Shown: in pieces, positions 1 through 9,065 of the stretch | Numbering within the stretch: position 1 is the stretch's first letter | Layout: every line of letters begins with the position of its first letter | DNA from: Terriglobia bacterium | GTDB lineage: Bacteria; Acidobacteriota; Terriglobia; Terriglobales; Acidobacteriaceae | Reading direction: 5' to 3' | DNA length: 64,000 nucleotides | Assembly (NCBI GenBank): GCA_020073165.1 | Contig: JAIQFP010000014.1 | Location: 62,001 to 126,000 of the forward strand | Notes under the pieces: model-generated | The model's input: the letters and a program-made list of their open reading frames with translations, nothing else | What the model was told of the DNA's origin: nothing | Databases searched by the model: none | Program-made: the position numbers and the translations under genes

Positions 1-940
1 CGGTCCCTCCGGAGATGATTCGATAACCCTCCGCCGCCAGCGTTTCCGCCAGCACCTTGGCGTTCGCGACCACCTGTCGTGCGTAGTCGCGGAAGTCCGG
101 CTGCATGGCCTCATGGAAGCAAACCGCCTTGGCCGCGATGATATGCACCAGCGGCCCTCCCTGCATGCCAGGGAAAACCGTTTTGTCAATCGCCGCCGCA
201 TATTCCTGCTTGCACAGAATCATCCCTGCCCTCGGGCCGCGCAGCGTCTTGTGGGTGGTAGAAGTCACAATCTGCGCATGCGGTACTGGCGACGGATGAA
301 CTCCCCCCGCGACGAGCCCCGCAAAATGCGCCATGTCCACCAGGTACAGGGCGCCAACTTTGTCCGCAATCCGCCGCATGCGCGCAAAATCAATGATCCG
401 CGGATAGGCGCTGCCTCCGCCGATGATTAGCTTCGGCTTCTCCTTCTCCGCCAACTTTTCCAGATCGTCGTAGTCGATGGTCTCGGTTTCCTTGGTCACG
501 CCGTAGGGAACAATGCGGTAGGTCTTGCCGGAAAAATTCAGATGATGACCATGGGTGAGGTGTCCCCCATGTGCCAGGTTTAGGCCCAGAATCGTGTCCC
601 CCGGCTGCAACACGGCCGCGTACGCCTCCATGTTGGCCTGTGATCCGGCATGCGGCTGCACGTTGGCGTGCTCCGCGCCAAAAAGCTGCTTGGCCCGCTC
701 CCGCGCCAGGTTCTCCACCACGTCGGTAAACTCACATCCTCCGTAGTAGCGCTTAGCGGGATAGCCCTCGGCGTACTTGTTGGTGAACACCGAGCCCATA
801 GCTTCGAGCACGGCTTCGCTCACAAAGTTCTCCGAAGCGATCAGCTCCAACCCTTCGTGCTGACGGCGAACTTCGTTGTCAATGGCAGTGGCGATTTGGG
901 GATCAACGTCGTATAACGGGCGGGACATGGGATGATTCAT
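1..940 (-). CDS. glyA: Serine hydroxymethyltransferase, 3' end cut off by the window edge
   Basis: Interconverts serine and glycine with tetrahydrofolate in the cytosol, using PLP. The frame is open from the ATG at 940 to base 1, giving about 313 residues of the usual ~415-420, so the C-terminal quarter lies outside the window. The start reads [17 protein letters not shown], and family blocks follow in order: [23 protein letters not shown], the HGGHLTHG region and DMAHFAGL. The PLP-binding lysine lies in [11 protein letters not shown] at about residue 231, matching the position in the E. coli enzyme. A second in-frame ATG at 928 is possible. The gene is last in a minus-strand run and is separated from the GNAT gene by a paired-hairpin repeat. 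Confidence 0.97.
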   Translation of the reverse strand, partial: MNHPMSRPLYDVDPQIATAIDNEVRRQHEGLELIASENFVSEAVLEAMGSVFTNKYAEGYPAKRYYGGCEFTDVVENLARERAKQLFGAEHANVQPHAGSQANMEAYAAVLQPGDTILGLNLAHGGHLTHGHHLNFSGKTYRIVPYGVTKETETIDYDDLEKLAEKEKPKLIIGGGSAYPRIIDFARMRRIADKVGALYLVDMAHFAGLVAGGVHPSPVPHAQIVTSTTHKTLRGPRAGMILCKQEYAAAIDKTVFPGMQGGPLVHIIAAKAVCFHEAMQPDFRDYARQVVANAKVLAETLAAEGYRIISGGT

Positions 941-990
941 GGTTCTCAGCTTTCAGCTCTCCGCCAACGACCAGTGGGAGCTTTGGGTGG

Positions 991-1043
991 CGCAGGGCTT
1001 TAGCCCTGCGGTACTGCCTTACCCATAATAAGGGCTTTAGCCC
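991..1043. repeat. Paired-hairpin intergenic repeat, copy 1
   Basis: Two short hairpins share the core GCT-TT-AGC. The first has 9-bp arms CGCAGGGCT and AGCCCTGCG (991-1010). The second is GGGCT-TT-AGCCC (1032-1043). They are about 20 nt apart and followed by CTGAGG. The same layout recurs at 51093-51142 and 60035-60094, so this is a dispersed element and not a gene-specific terminator. There is no T-tract on either strand. Confidence 0.75.
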
Positions 1044-1065
1044 CTGAGGTCACGCAGCGCGCGCA

Positions 1066-1551
1066 TCACCGCCTATCCCCGTGGCCGGTTCGCTCGTAGA
1101 CCTGTGGTTGGTGAAGCTCCATGTGTTTCTCGGGTGACTTCAAAGCCGTGAACCCAAACTGGGCATACAAACCGTGCGCATCGTTCGTGACCAGACTCCA
1201 CCGTCGCAATCCCTGCAGGCGCGGATGCTGCATGATGCAGTCCATCAGCCATTTCCCCAGTCCCCGCCCGCGATGGGATTCCAGCACGAACACGTCGCCA
1301 ATGTAAGCGTAAGTGGCGTAGTCGGATATCACCTGCGCAAACCCGAACTGCCTGCCCTCGGAATAGACGCCAAAGCACAGCGAGTTCTCAATCGAACGAG
1401 CCACCAACTCCCGCGGAATCCCCTTGGCCCAGTAGGATTCAGTCAGAAAACCGTGGACGACATCCAAGTCCAGCCGCGCACGGTCGGTGCTGATAACGAA
1501 CTCATCGCGGCGGTATTCCTGGATTGCGTCAGATCGCTTCGCTTGGGACAT
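1066..1551 (-). CDS. GNAT-family N-acetyltransferase
   Basis: A 161-residue protein with one GNAT fold. The acetyl-CoA pyrophosphate loop is visible as VFVLESHRGRGLGKWLMD around residues 90-107, fitting the R/Q-x-x-G-x-G/A signature. The late SLVTNDAHGLYAQFGF block is the usual C-terminal strand and helix where an amino-acid side chain helps acetyl transfer. The acceptor substrate cannot be told from sequence. It lies upstream of glyA on the same strand, but the repeat-bearing gap of about 125 bp argues against tight coupling. Start taken at the first ATG (1551). Confidence 0.88.
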   Translation of the reverse strand: MSQAKRSDAIQEYRRDEFVISTDRARLDLDVVHGFLTESYWAKGIPRELVARSIENSLCFGVYSEGRQFGFAQVISDYATYAYIGDVFVLESHRGRGLGKWLMDCIMQHPRLQGLRRWSLVTNDAHGLYAQFGFTALKSPEKHMELHQPQVYERTGHGDRR

Positions 1552-1640
1552 GGAAGGCGCCGAGAAGACAGGGGACCCGATGATTCTAAGACAAGCACCT
1601 GGCGCTTGGTAGCTGGTTGCCGGGAATCAGTGAGCAGCGG

Positions 1641-2762
1641 CTAGCAGCTTTCAAAGGCCGTCCGCAAGAATGAGGCCAGTTGCCATCCGTCCATGTATTT
1701 GTAGGGCGCCTCACCCAGACTATAGTGTCCGCAGGGCAGCGCAACTACCTTGTGGTCGAGGCGGTGACGCTCGAATTCCTCCACCACCTGCCGCGAGAAC
1801 TTTGGCAGGAACGTCAGGTCATACTTGGCGTAGACGAGCAGCGATTTTCTCGGCCAGCGGGCGAATTGCCGGAAGTACGACATCGGGCTGACCGCACTCC
1901 AAAGTTCCCGCAGGCGGTCAATGTCGATCTGCGGCTCCAACCCCTCGCGAATGTGACGGGTCGATTGCCCGTGCCACACCACATCGGCCACATAGGTAGA
2001 AGCGTGATTGAAGGCTGCCACGCGGATTCGGGGATCGTGTGCGGCCGCCAGGAACGCGTAGCAGGAGCCGAGACTGGTTCCCGCGATGCCGAGCCGGTTG
2101 TATCCTTGCTGCTGCAGCCAATCCAGGCAGCAACGCACGTCAATCACCGCCTGGCGGCAAGCATCGAGGGTGCGCCCGATGTTCGCAGAAACGGCGTAGT
2201 CGGCGCGGCTGGTCTCAGCCGGCATACGGATATCGTGGTAGGGCATGCTTAGCCGCAACACGGCTACACCCAGCCAGTTCAGCACGCGGCATAACCCGGT
2301 GTAGGCGACCGCATCCGCATTCCAATGTGGCAGCAGCACTACCGCCCGCCGTCCTCGCGCTGGAAACCAGCGAGCGTTTACCAGATTGTTCTCAGGATAG
2401 GGTGTGCGCACCGGCGAGGTGAAACGAAGAAACTGGGAATATGTGCCGCGTACCTTCTCTTCCAGTCGTTGGTCGGGAACCTCCCGCGTACTGAATACCC
2501 GTACCTCGCGGCGCTCCAGCCGGAAGTCGGTGGGCATCGCGTAGGAGTAAAACTCGTCGCTCCCCGCGATAATCCGCCGGTTGTATTCGCGCAGGAACTT
2601 CTCGCTGTCATCGGGAACGTGCCCCGGCGCGTAACCGTTGCGGCACGGCCAATCCCGTGCCCACTCTGCACCCCACTCCATCCGCCTGACAACGCGATTG
2701 TTGTCCACCGACGTCAGCCGGGTCTCCCACTCGTGCATCCACTGTGCGTAGCGCGAAGGCAT
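1641..2762 (-). CDS. Alpha/beta hydrolase family protein
   Basis: A 373-residue protein without a signal peptide. The nucleophile elbow is GIAGTSLGS with Ser230. Asp315 (YAKYDLTF) and His346 (PCGHYSLG) stand where the other triad members of an alpha/beta hydrolase should be. VVLLPHWNADA near residue 141 may form the oxyanion-hole strand. The first ~120 residues are not a recognised catalytic part and may be a family-specific cap or N-terminal domain. Substrate unknown: esterase, peptidase and depolymerase activities are all possible. The start MPSRYAQWMHEWE at 2762 is the first ATG of the open frame. The gene is followed by the GNAT gene on the same strand. Confidence 0.8.
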   Translation of the reverse strand: MPSRYAQWMHEWETRLTSVDNNRVVRRMEWGAEWARDWPCRNGYAPGHVPDDSEKFLREYNRRIIAGSDEFYSYAMPTDFRLERREVRVFSTREVPDQRLEEKVRGTYSQFLRFTSPVRTPYPENNLVNARWFPARGRRAVVLLPHWNADAVAYTGLCRVLNWLGVAVLRLSMPYHDIRMPAETSRADYAVSANIGRTLDACRQAVIDVRCCLDWLQQQGYNRLGIAGTSLGSCYAFLAAAHDPRIRVAAFNHASTYVADVVWHGQSTRHIREGLEPQIDIDRLRELWSAVSPMSYFRQFARWPRKSLLVYAKYDLTFLPKFSRQVVEEFERHRLDHKVVALPCGHYSLGEAPYKYMDGWQLASFLRTAFESC

Positions 2763-2933
2763 GACTGTTTAGAAATATAGCAAAATGCTGAAGACGGGTC
2801 AGGGGGGCGCAATCGAACGGTAGCAATCAGCATTCAGCACTCAGCATTCAGTCCCTGAATGGAGGCACCAACAACTGGCGAAACTGTACGCAGGACTGAA
2901 AACGAGGTTGTATTCCTCGCTGAGGGCTGATCG

Positions 2934-4112
2934 CTAGTTCCCGTGCCTCCGCGGCACGCGCTTGGAAATATTGCAGAGAATCTCGTACGGACTGGTGTGG
3001 GCGAGTTCGGCATGTTCGCGCGCGTCCACGCTCAGCCCATCGTTTGATCCCAGCAGAATCACCTCATCTCCCGCCGCCACGCCCGCCAGTCCGGTCACGT
3101 CTACCAGAGTGAGGTCCATGGAGATCAAGCCTACGATCGGTGCATAGTATTCGCGCACGATCACTCGTCCTCGGGACGAGATCTGACGATTGAGGCCGTC
3201 GGCATAGCCCACAGGGAGTGCTGCGATGCGGGTAGGCGCCTTGGTGACGTACGTTCCTCCATACCCGAGGGCTTGGTTCGCGGGAACGTCCCGCAAGGAG
3301 AGGATCCGGGTCTTCCAGGTCAGCACCGGCTTCACCGCCAGGCGCAACGCGCTGCCGCTTACTTCGCGACCCGCCCGCTCAAAGGGCAGGTAGTAGCCAT
3401 AGAGCGCCAGCCCGGGCCGGACCATATTGTACCAACTCTTCTTGCGCGAGATAACCGCACTGGTGTTGGCAGCATGAATCAACGCCGGCTCGAATCCCTC
3501 GCGCCGCAGGATGAGCTGTACTTCCGAAAAACGCTTCAACTGTTCTTCAACGGAAGGTGCATCGAGCACCTCGGACGAGGCCAGGTGAGTGGAAAGCCCC
3601 TCGACTGTCAGATGTGTCGCTGACTTCAAAGCACAACAAACTCGCGGCAAATCTGCCGGCGTAACTCCCAGCCGCCCCATCCCGGTGTCGATTTTCAAGT
3701 GGACCGGATGCTTGGGCAAGCCCAGCCCGGCAGCCGCCTTCTCCAGGAGTTCGACTTGCCCCGGCTCCCATACAGTGGGCGTCAGGCGCAGGCGGACAAT
3801 CTCTTCTTCCTCGCCTCGCCAAAAGCCCGTCATCAGGAGAAGACGTCGCTGGATCCCGGCATCACGCAAGGGAATCGCTTCATCCAGCGAGGTCACTCCC
3901 AGCCACTGCGCTCCCTCTTCTTCCAGTGCTCGCGCACAATGCACAGCCCCGTGCCCGTAGGCATCAGCCTTGACCACGGCGCACACCTTCACATCTGCTC
4001 CAACGTGCTGCTGCACCGCGCGAAAATTCTGTCGTAACGCCGAGACCGATACCTCTGCCCAGGTAGGACGCGTCGCGTGGCGGACTTTGCGTTCGGTTGC
4101 CGTGCTGGTCAC
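2934..4112 (-). CDS. alr: Alanine racemase
   Basis: PLP enzyme that makes D-alanine for peptidoglycan. With the GTG start at 4112 the product has 392 residues, a normal length. The PLP lysine is K48 in VVKADAYGHGA. The second catalytic tyrosine is expected in ALGYGGTY, and the substrate-loop block MVRPGLALYGYY is present. The frame is open further upstream to 4205, but that would overlap the end of the TonB-family gene and add residues unlike the family, so I prefer GTG at 4112 (VTSTATERK). Its place downstream of tonB on the same strand allows cotranscription. Confidence 0.95.
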   Translation of the reverse strand: MTSTATERKVRHATRPTWAEVSVSALRQNFRAVQQHVGADVKVCAVVKADAYGHGAVHCARALEEEGAQWLGVTSLDEAIPLRDAGIQRRLLLMTGFWRGEEEEIVRLRLTPTVWEPGQVELLEKAAAGLGLPKHPVHLKIDTGMGRLGVTPADLPRVCCALKSATHLTVEGLSTHLASSEVLDAPSVEEQLKRFSEVQLILRREGFEPALIHAANTSAVISRKKSWYNMVRPGLALYGYYLPFERAGREVSGSALRLAVKPVLTWKTRILSLRDVPANQALGYGGTYVTKAPTRIAALPVGYADGLNRQISSRGRVIVREYYAPIVGLISMDLTLVDVTGLAGVAAGDEVILLGSNDGLSVDAREHAELAHTSPYEILCNISKRVPRRHGN

Positions 4113-4185
4113 AATGTTGCGATTATATCGGCTCGCGATTGCACTGCGCAGATTACCACGGTGCACGGGTGCCGTTCGGGATCGG

Positions 4186-4926
4186 CTATCCGCCGGCCAG
4201 CACAAAGTTGACCGTGATCTGCGTCTCTACTTCCACCGCCTCACCGTTCAGCAAGTAAGGTCGGTAGCGCCACTGCCGCACCGCCTCCATCGCTGCCCGC
4301 ACCAGCATCGGATGTCCGCTCAGTACCTGCAGATTTTCAATCGTGCCGTCCCGGCTGATCACCGCACTCAGCACCACTGCTCCCTGAATGCGCGCCTGCC
4401 TTGCCAAAATGGGATAGTCTGGCTGAACACGGTGGACGATATTCGCCTCCATCGCGTGGGAAAGACGCGGCGGAAGCGCGGCTGGCGCTGGCGGCGGTGC
4501 AATCGAATGCAGTCCGTTACCAATCGAGTCCAACACCGGATTCCGCGTTCCTGTCGGGCCCGTGCCGCCGGGGACCCAATACCCGGCAGGAACCTCTGGC
4601 GCGGGCGGGACAGTGTCCTCGTCCAGCTGCACGATCGCGGTTGGAATCTGGGCGGGAGCCACAAGCGTATGCCCGATCATGTTGCTGGCAGCCGGATTGG
4701 CTGGCCGGAGCCGTACCTCCGGGGCGGGTGGCGCTCCCGCCGGTGCCACCGGCGCGATCAAGTATTCCGTCAGCGCCAATCTCGGCAGGCCCTGGGGATA
4801 AATGAGTGGAAGCAGAAGCAGCAGGCTGACCGCCAGCGCCTGCATGGCAAACGACGCCAGAGTCGTCCAAGCTCGATGCCCCCGGTTGGCCCAGGCGGAG
4901 TTACACACAAGAACTTCGTCGAACAT
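4186..4926 (-). CDS. TonB-family energy transducer-like protein
   Basis: A 246-residue protein with a short cytoplasmic N-terminus, one membrane anchor (about residues 24-43, SFAMQALAVSLLLLLPLIY), a proline/alanine-rich periplasmic linker, and a C-terminal TonB domain (about 165-243). The domain begins VQPDYPILARQARIQG and contains the conserved GTIENLQVLSGHP and AVRQWRYRPYLLNG blocks. TonB proteins pass proton-motive energy from ExbB/ExbD to outer-membrane receptors. No exbB, exbD or receptor gene is in the window, so the partner is unknown. The short last domain and lone context would also fit one of the many paralogous TonB-like proteins. Confidence 0.85.
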   Translation of the reverse strand: MFDEVLVCNSAWANRGHRAWTTLASFAMQALAVSLLLLLPLIYPQGLPRLALTEYLIAPVAPAGAPPAPEVRLRPANPAASNMIGHTLVAPAQIPTAIVQLDEDTVPPAPEVPAGYWVPGGTGPTGTRNPVLDSIGNGLHSIAPPPAPAALPPRLSHAMEANIVHRVQPDYPILARQARIQGAVVLSAVISRDGTIENLQVLSGHPMLVRAAMEAVRQWRYRPYLLNGEAVEVETQITVNFVLAGG

Positions 4927-4999
4927 GGCGTCCTCCTCCGATGGAAACAGCTACCCCTAAGGACACCGCCATAGCCCCCTTCGGCACGAAAACCACGAC

Positions 5000-5029
5000 A
5001 AAAAAAGGCCGCGCTTGGCGCGGCCTTTC
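5000..5029 (-). terminator. Rho-independent terminator after ompH
   Basis: On the minus strand the sequence reads AAAGGCCGCG, a short loop, CGCGGCCTTT, then a run of T. The hairpin starts about 34 bp past the ompH stop and closes the bamA-ompH transcription unit. Confidence 0.85.
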
Positions 5030-5061
5030 GGAAACTTTCACCCGCTTCGAGGTGTCCCCGG

Positions 5062-5778
5062 CTAGTTCGGAGACTCGGTCCCTTGCGGTTTGGCTGGGGC
5101 TGGAGGTGCAGGTTTTGCCGTTGCACCGGTGGGCTTCGCCCCGCCGGGTGATTTCGGAGCGGCGGCCGCAGGGGCGGGCACCGGTGACTGCGCGTTGTAA
5201 ACGTCCACCAACACCTTCGTGATGTCTACCGACACCCCCGCCCACAGCACCGGACCGTTGGGCCAGGGATTCGAAGTGTCAATGATCACTCCGTAGCCAT
5301 TGTCGCCCGCGTACTTCACCAGCATCGGAGCCATTTTTTGCAGGATCCGCTGAGCGACTTCTCCCTGTTGGCTCTGGTAGTCGTTTTGCGCATCTTCAGT
5401 GGAACGAGTCAGCACCTTCTGCTTTTGCTCGATTTGCTTGACTAGGCTGTTGCGGGCCTCGTCGTTCATCTTGTCGCCCTGGGCGTTCAACTGCTTCTTC
5501 AGGTTGTCCACCTCGTCGCTCAGCGCCTTCAGTTCAGTGCGCTTGGGCTCAAACTTCTTGTTCAGAGCCTCGAAATCGCGTTGTCCTTCGTTGGTGGCCA
5601 CGATGGCTTCCTGGATATTAATGGTTCCTACCCGGGTTCCCCCGGTACTGGCGGGCGCGGGGGCTGTGGCGCTGGGGGCGGCGGGCAGGGGCGCGGCCGC
5701 GCTGCCGGTCTGAGCTAGGGCCGTGACCGAGAGGACAAACGCGGTGGCCAGTAGAAATCGCGCAAGCTTGCTTGTCAT
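5062..5778 (-). CDS. skp: OmpH/Skp-family periplasmic chaperone
   Basis: A 238-residue protein. A signal peptide covers about residues 1-29 (MTSKLARFLLATAFVLSVTA). The OmpH domain, about 50-190, starts RVGTINIQEAIVATNEGQ and continues as a long charged coiled coil (KKFEPKRTELKALSDEVD), then the strand KYAGDNGYGVIIDTSNP. The last ~45 residues are a proline/alanine-rich tail beyond the usual Skp fold. Skp holds unfolded outer-membrane proteins in the periplasm and delivers them to BAM. It lies directly downstream of bamA, the common arrangement, and a strong terminator follows it. Confidence 0.92.
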   Translation of the reverse strand: MTSKLARFLLATAFVLSVTALAQTGSAAAPLPAAPSATAPAPASTGGTRVGTINIQEAIVATNEGQRDFEALNKKFEPKRTELKALSDEVDNLKKQLNAQGDKMNDEARNSLVKQIEQKQKVLTRSTEDAQNDYQSQQGEVAQRILQKMAPMLVKYAGDNGYGVIIDTSNPWPNGPVLWAGVSVDITKVLVDVYNAQSPVPAPAAAAPKSPGGAKPTGATAKPAPPAPAKPQGTESPN

Positions 5779-6045
5779 GGGGTTGCTTTGGACTCCTTAG
5801 GGAAATTCGCTCCGAGAATGTTCAGATCTCTTCGCTGGCAATGCTAGAAGGCATCCGGTTCACGACCACCGGGGAAGGCGTGCCGGATACTCCAGCCCAC
5901 CACGCCCAACGCGCAGGCATGCTAACCACCCCGTTGCCAGCCTCTTTTCAGGGTGTAGATATCACACATTATATGAACCCTCTCGCCCAGCGTCAACCAA
6001 ACCTCCTGGCGCCGACTGTCAACACAAGCACTTCGACCCCTGCTC

Positions 6046-8928
6046 CTAGAACGTCGTCGCTACCGTGAAGCGGAAGGTCTTCCGAGGCTCTCTCAACCGG
6101 TAAGTGGGGGCGGAGATCCGGATCGCCTGTTCATAAGTAAACTGGCCTGCATCGGTGTCTGGGAACATGCTGCGGGTGACGGGTACGGGCGCTGTGGCGG
6201 TGGTATTCAGGCGCAGCGGGTTATACGCGTAGTAGATGCGGAAAGGGGCATTGATGATCGGCAGGAACACCTGCAGCTCCACGCCGGTGGACATTCGCGG
6301 TGTCCAGTTGGTCCCTGACACCGGGTTCAAGATGCCGGAAAAAGCAATCGACTGTCCGCCCACGCAGGTCAGCGTCACATCCCGGCTGGGACAGCCGTAG
6401 AGAGTTTGATTGATCGCATTCAGCTGTCCCCCGTTGAGGGATAGTTGCGCCGGCCGGACAATCGGATCCACGCCCATGTCTACAAAAGGAGCCAAAGCCA
6501 CCGGCCCCGCGATGGTGATGCGATACTCCAGATTTCCTACCAGGCTGGTGTCTCCGCCTGGGAATACAATCCGCTCCAAAGGAATGGGAATCGTGTACGG
6601 GCACGGAGGCACTCCGCATCCCCCGGCTCGCGGGTTCCTCGGATCCAGCGGCACGTGGCTGCCGTCCGGGTTGGTGAGTGGAATGTTCAGTGTCGAAGGG
6701 AGGAAGGACACCGGAGATACCGAACGGATGTCAAACCCACGGAGATCATTCTCGCCCCCCAGGTAGAAGCGCTCGAACGGTGGCGCCACAACGCCTCCGT
6801 AACCGCTCAGGAAGGAGGCCTGCAGGTTGAAGCCCAGGGCATTCCGCCCTTTCTGCATGGGCTTGAAGTGCTTGTATTGCACAATCGGGCGAACGGTCTT
6901 CACCGTCCCACCCAGGCCGGAAATTTCGCCCCCCAGAAAAATCTGGGTGCCGTGATGGGGGGAGTAGGCGCTATCCAGCGTGTTGCTCGAGAAGCTGGGG
7001 AGAATCTTGCTGGTCACGATGCCGGACAGCGAGTTCGGCCCGCTCAGGCCCTCAAAATTCAGCTGCGTGAACAGGTTTTTCGAAGCCGTACTGAGCGCGA
7101 CCAGGGAGGAGCGGTCATACGAATAGGTAATTCCCACCCGCTTGAACGAGCGGTGCAGAGGGTAGCTGAGTGAGAGCGTAAAGCCCGTGCTCGACTGCGT
7201 GTAGTTCTGCAGGTTGTTCAGCAAGGTCGAGGGCAGGTTCAATTTTTGTCCGCTGACAATTGCCGATTGCTGCGCCTGGTCGAAATTGAACCTACGCGTG
7301 TAGACTGTGAAGCCAAACTGCAGGGGGCGGTCCCGCAGGTACGGCTCGGTGAACCCGAACAGCAAGTCACGCTGCCGGTTCCCGATGTTGGCCTGCACCG
7401 TCAGCGTCTCCCCTAATCCCAGGAAGTTATTGGTGCTGTAACTGAGCCCGATGAAGGATCCTGCCAGCCCGCTGACCCCGCCCGTCAGCCCGATGCTGTT
7501 CTTGCCCTTTTCCTTGACCTTGAGCGTCAGGTCCACCGTGCCCGCCGCTTCGTCCAGGTGGCGGTCGGTGACATTGGGATCGTCCGGCTTGAGTTGCTCA
7601 AAATATCCCAATTGGTTCAGGCGCAGCAGGCTCAAATCCCACAGGCGTGAGTTGTAAACCTGGCCTTCTTCCAGCGCGATCTCGCGCCGGATAACTTTAT
7701 CCCGTGTCGTGGTATTGCCGGTGAACTCGATCCGGCGCACGTAGAACTGTTTGCCCTCATCCACATCGATGTCCAGGAACACCAGCTTCTTGTCCTCATC
7801 GAAGGTCGTGTTGGGAATCGAGGTGAATTTGATGTAGCCCAACTCTTCGTACGCCTTGCGGAGGTTTTCCAGTCCTTTGGCGATCTTCTCGCGCGAGAAA
7901 ATGTCGCCGTCCTTGATGGGAAACAACGAACGCAGAGCCGCAGCCTTGGTCACCGCCTTGTTGTTCTTGAACGTGATCTCACCCAGCTTGTAACGGTCGC
8001 CTTCCTCGATGGGCATAGTGATGTCCACTGCTTTGCCCGCGCCCTTCATGAGCAGTGGAATGTGGAAGCCCTTACGCCCGGTGTCCCGGATCTCGGTCTT
8101 GGCGTCTTGCACCAGCACTTTGAAGTATCCGCGATTCTGAAACTCGTCGCGCACCCGCTCGGTGTCCTCGTCCAGCTTGGTAGCATCGTAGGTCTTGGAG
8201 AACAGGTTTTCCAGGAAGATGGAGTGGGGAATACCGATCGGCCGCAAGTTCTTCATGGCATGGCGCAGCGTCCGGCTGTTGACGTGCTTGTTGCCCTCGA
8301 ACTTGATCCGCCCTACCTTGACCTTTGGTCCTTCCTTGACCACGAAGGTGACGCTCACCCCGGCAGGCGGGACCTGTCGGATCTCGGTGCGCACCGTGGC
8401 AAACTGCCTCCCGTGTTCGGAGAGCAGCTGCTTGATAGTGACCTCCGCTTTTTTCACCTTGGTCGGATCGTACTGGCTTTCCGGCGAGAGCCCGACTTTC
8501 GCGTCCTTGAAGCGGTCCAGCACGTCACTCTTGGAGACCGAGCTCAGCCCCACGTATTCGATTTCCCGGATGGTCGGCCGCTCTTTCACATAGATGTGGA
8601 TCAGCCAGCCCTTGGGGGTCTGCTCTCGCTCAAACCGGATGTCCTCGAAATAGCCCGTATTCCACAACGAGTTGAAGTCGCGCTCGACCGCGCCCTGGTC
8701 GTAGACGTCGCCCGCACGCGTGAAGATGCGTGCACGAATGGTGTCCGCGGGAATGCGGCGGTTGCCGCGAATGTCGATCCCGGTGATCACGTCCTGCTGG
8801 GCCAGCGCCAGCGAGCACAAGAAGACCAAGCCCAGCCCCAGGGCGAGAAGAAGTGTCTGCCCACCCCGCCGCCAAATCTCTGGAAATGAACGGGATGGCT
8901 TCGAGGCGGAGACCGGGGCAAGCGGCAC
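6046..8928 (-). CDS. bamA: Outer membrane protein assembly factor BamA
   Basis: A 960-residue Omp85 protein, longer than the ~800 residues of enterobacterial BamA. An N-terminal export segment (TLLLALGLGLVFLCSLALA) is followed by about five POTRA domains, beginning ITGIDIRGNRRIPADTIRARIF, up to about residue 470. The rest is a 16-stranded barrel. The lid-lock motif appears as DLRGFDIRSVSP, and the chain ends in an aromatic residue (TVATTF) as outer-membrane barrels do. A proline/cysteine-containing insert (PRAGGCGVPPCP) between barrel strands probably forms an extracellular loop. Other uncertain points are the exact POTRA count and the first residue, since about 25 residues precede the hydrophobic segment. 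Confidence 0.95.
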   Translation of the reverse strand: MPLAPVSASKPSRSFPEIWRRGGQTLLLALGLGLVFLCSLALAQQDVITGIDIRGNRRIPADTIRARIFTRAGDVYDQGAVERDFNSLWNTGYFEDIRFEREQTPKGWLIHIYVKERPTIREIEYVGLSSVSKSDVLDRFKDAKVGLSPESQYDPTKVKKAEVTIKQLLSEHGRQFATVRTEIRQVPPAGVSVTFVVKEGPKVKVGRIKFEGNKHVNSRTLRHAMKNLRPIGIPHSIFLENLFSKTYDATKLDEDTERVRDEFQNRGYFKVLVQDAKTEIRDTGRKGFHIPLLMKGAGKAVDITMPIEEGDRYKLGEITFKNNKAVTKAAALRSLFPIKDGDIFSREKIAKGLENLRKAYEELGYIKFTSIPNTTFDEDKKLVFLDIDVDEGKQFYVRRIEFTGNTTTRDKVIRREIALEEGQVYNSRLWDLSLLRLNQLGYFEQLKPDDPNVTDRHLDEAAGTVDLTLKVKEKGKNSIGLTGGVSGLAGSFIGLSYSTNNFLGLGETLTVQANIGNRQRDLLFGFTEPYLRDRPLQFGFTVYTRRFNFDQAQQSAIVSGQKLNLPSTLLNNLQNYTQSSTGFTLSLSYPLHRSFKRVGITYSYDRSSLVALSTASKNLFTQLNFEGLSGPNSLSGIVTSKILPSFSSNTLDSAYSPHHGTQIFLGGEISGLGGTVKTVRPIVQYKHFKPMQKGRNALGFNLQASFLSGYGGVVAPPFERFYLGGENDLRGFDIRSVSPVSFLPSTLNIPLTNPDGSHVPLDPRNPRAGGCGVPPCPYTIPIPLERIVFPGGDTSLVGNLEYRITIAGPVALAPFVDMGVDPIVRPAQLSLNGGQLNAINQTLYGCPSRDVTLTCVGGQSIAFSGILNPVSGTNWTPRMSTGVELQVFLPIINAPFRIYYAYNPLRLNTTATAPVPVTRSMFPDTDAGQFTYEQAIRISAPTYRLREPRKTFRFTVATTF

Positions 8929-9065
8929 GCGTCCGCCCCTGCCCTTCGCTCCTGCAGGGCTATCCTGATGAAAAGGAAGAATCGCTGACTACCTCAGTTC
9001 CCGGGAATATGGAAAACGGCAATTATACGGTAGAGCAGTGGTGACCGTCCAAGTTGCTCCCGCAC

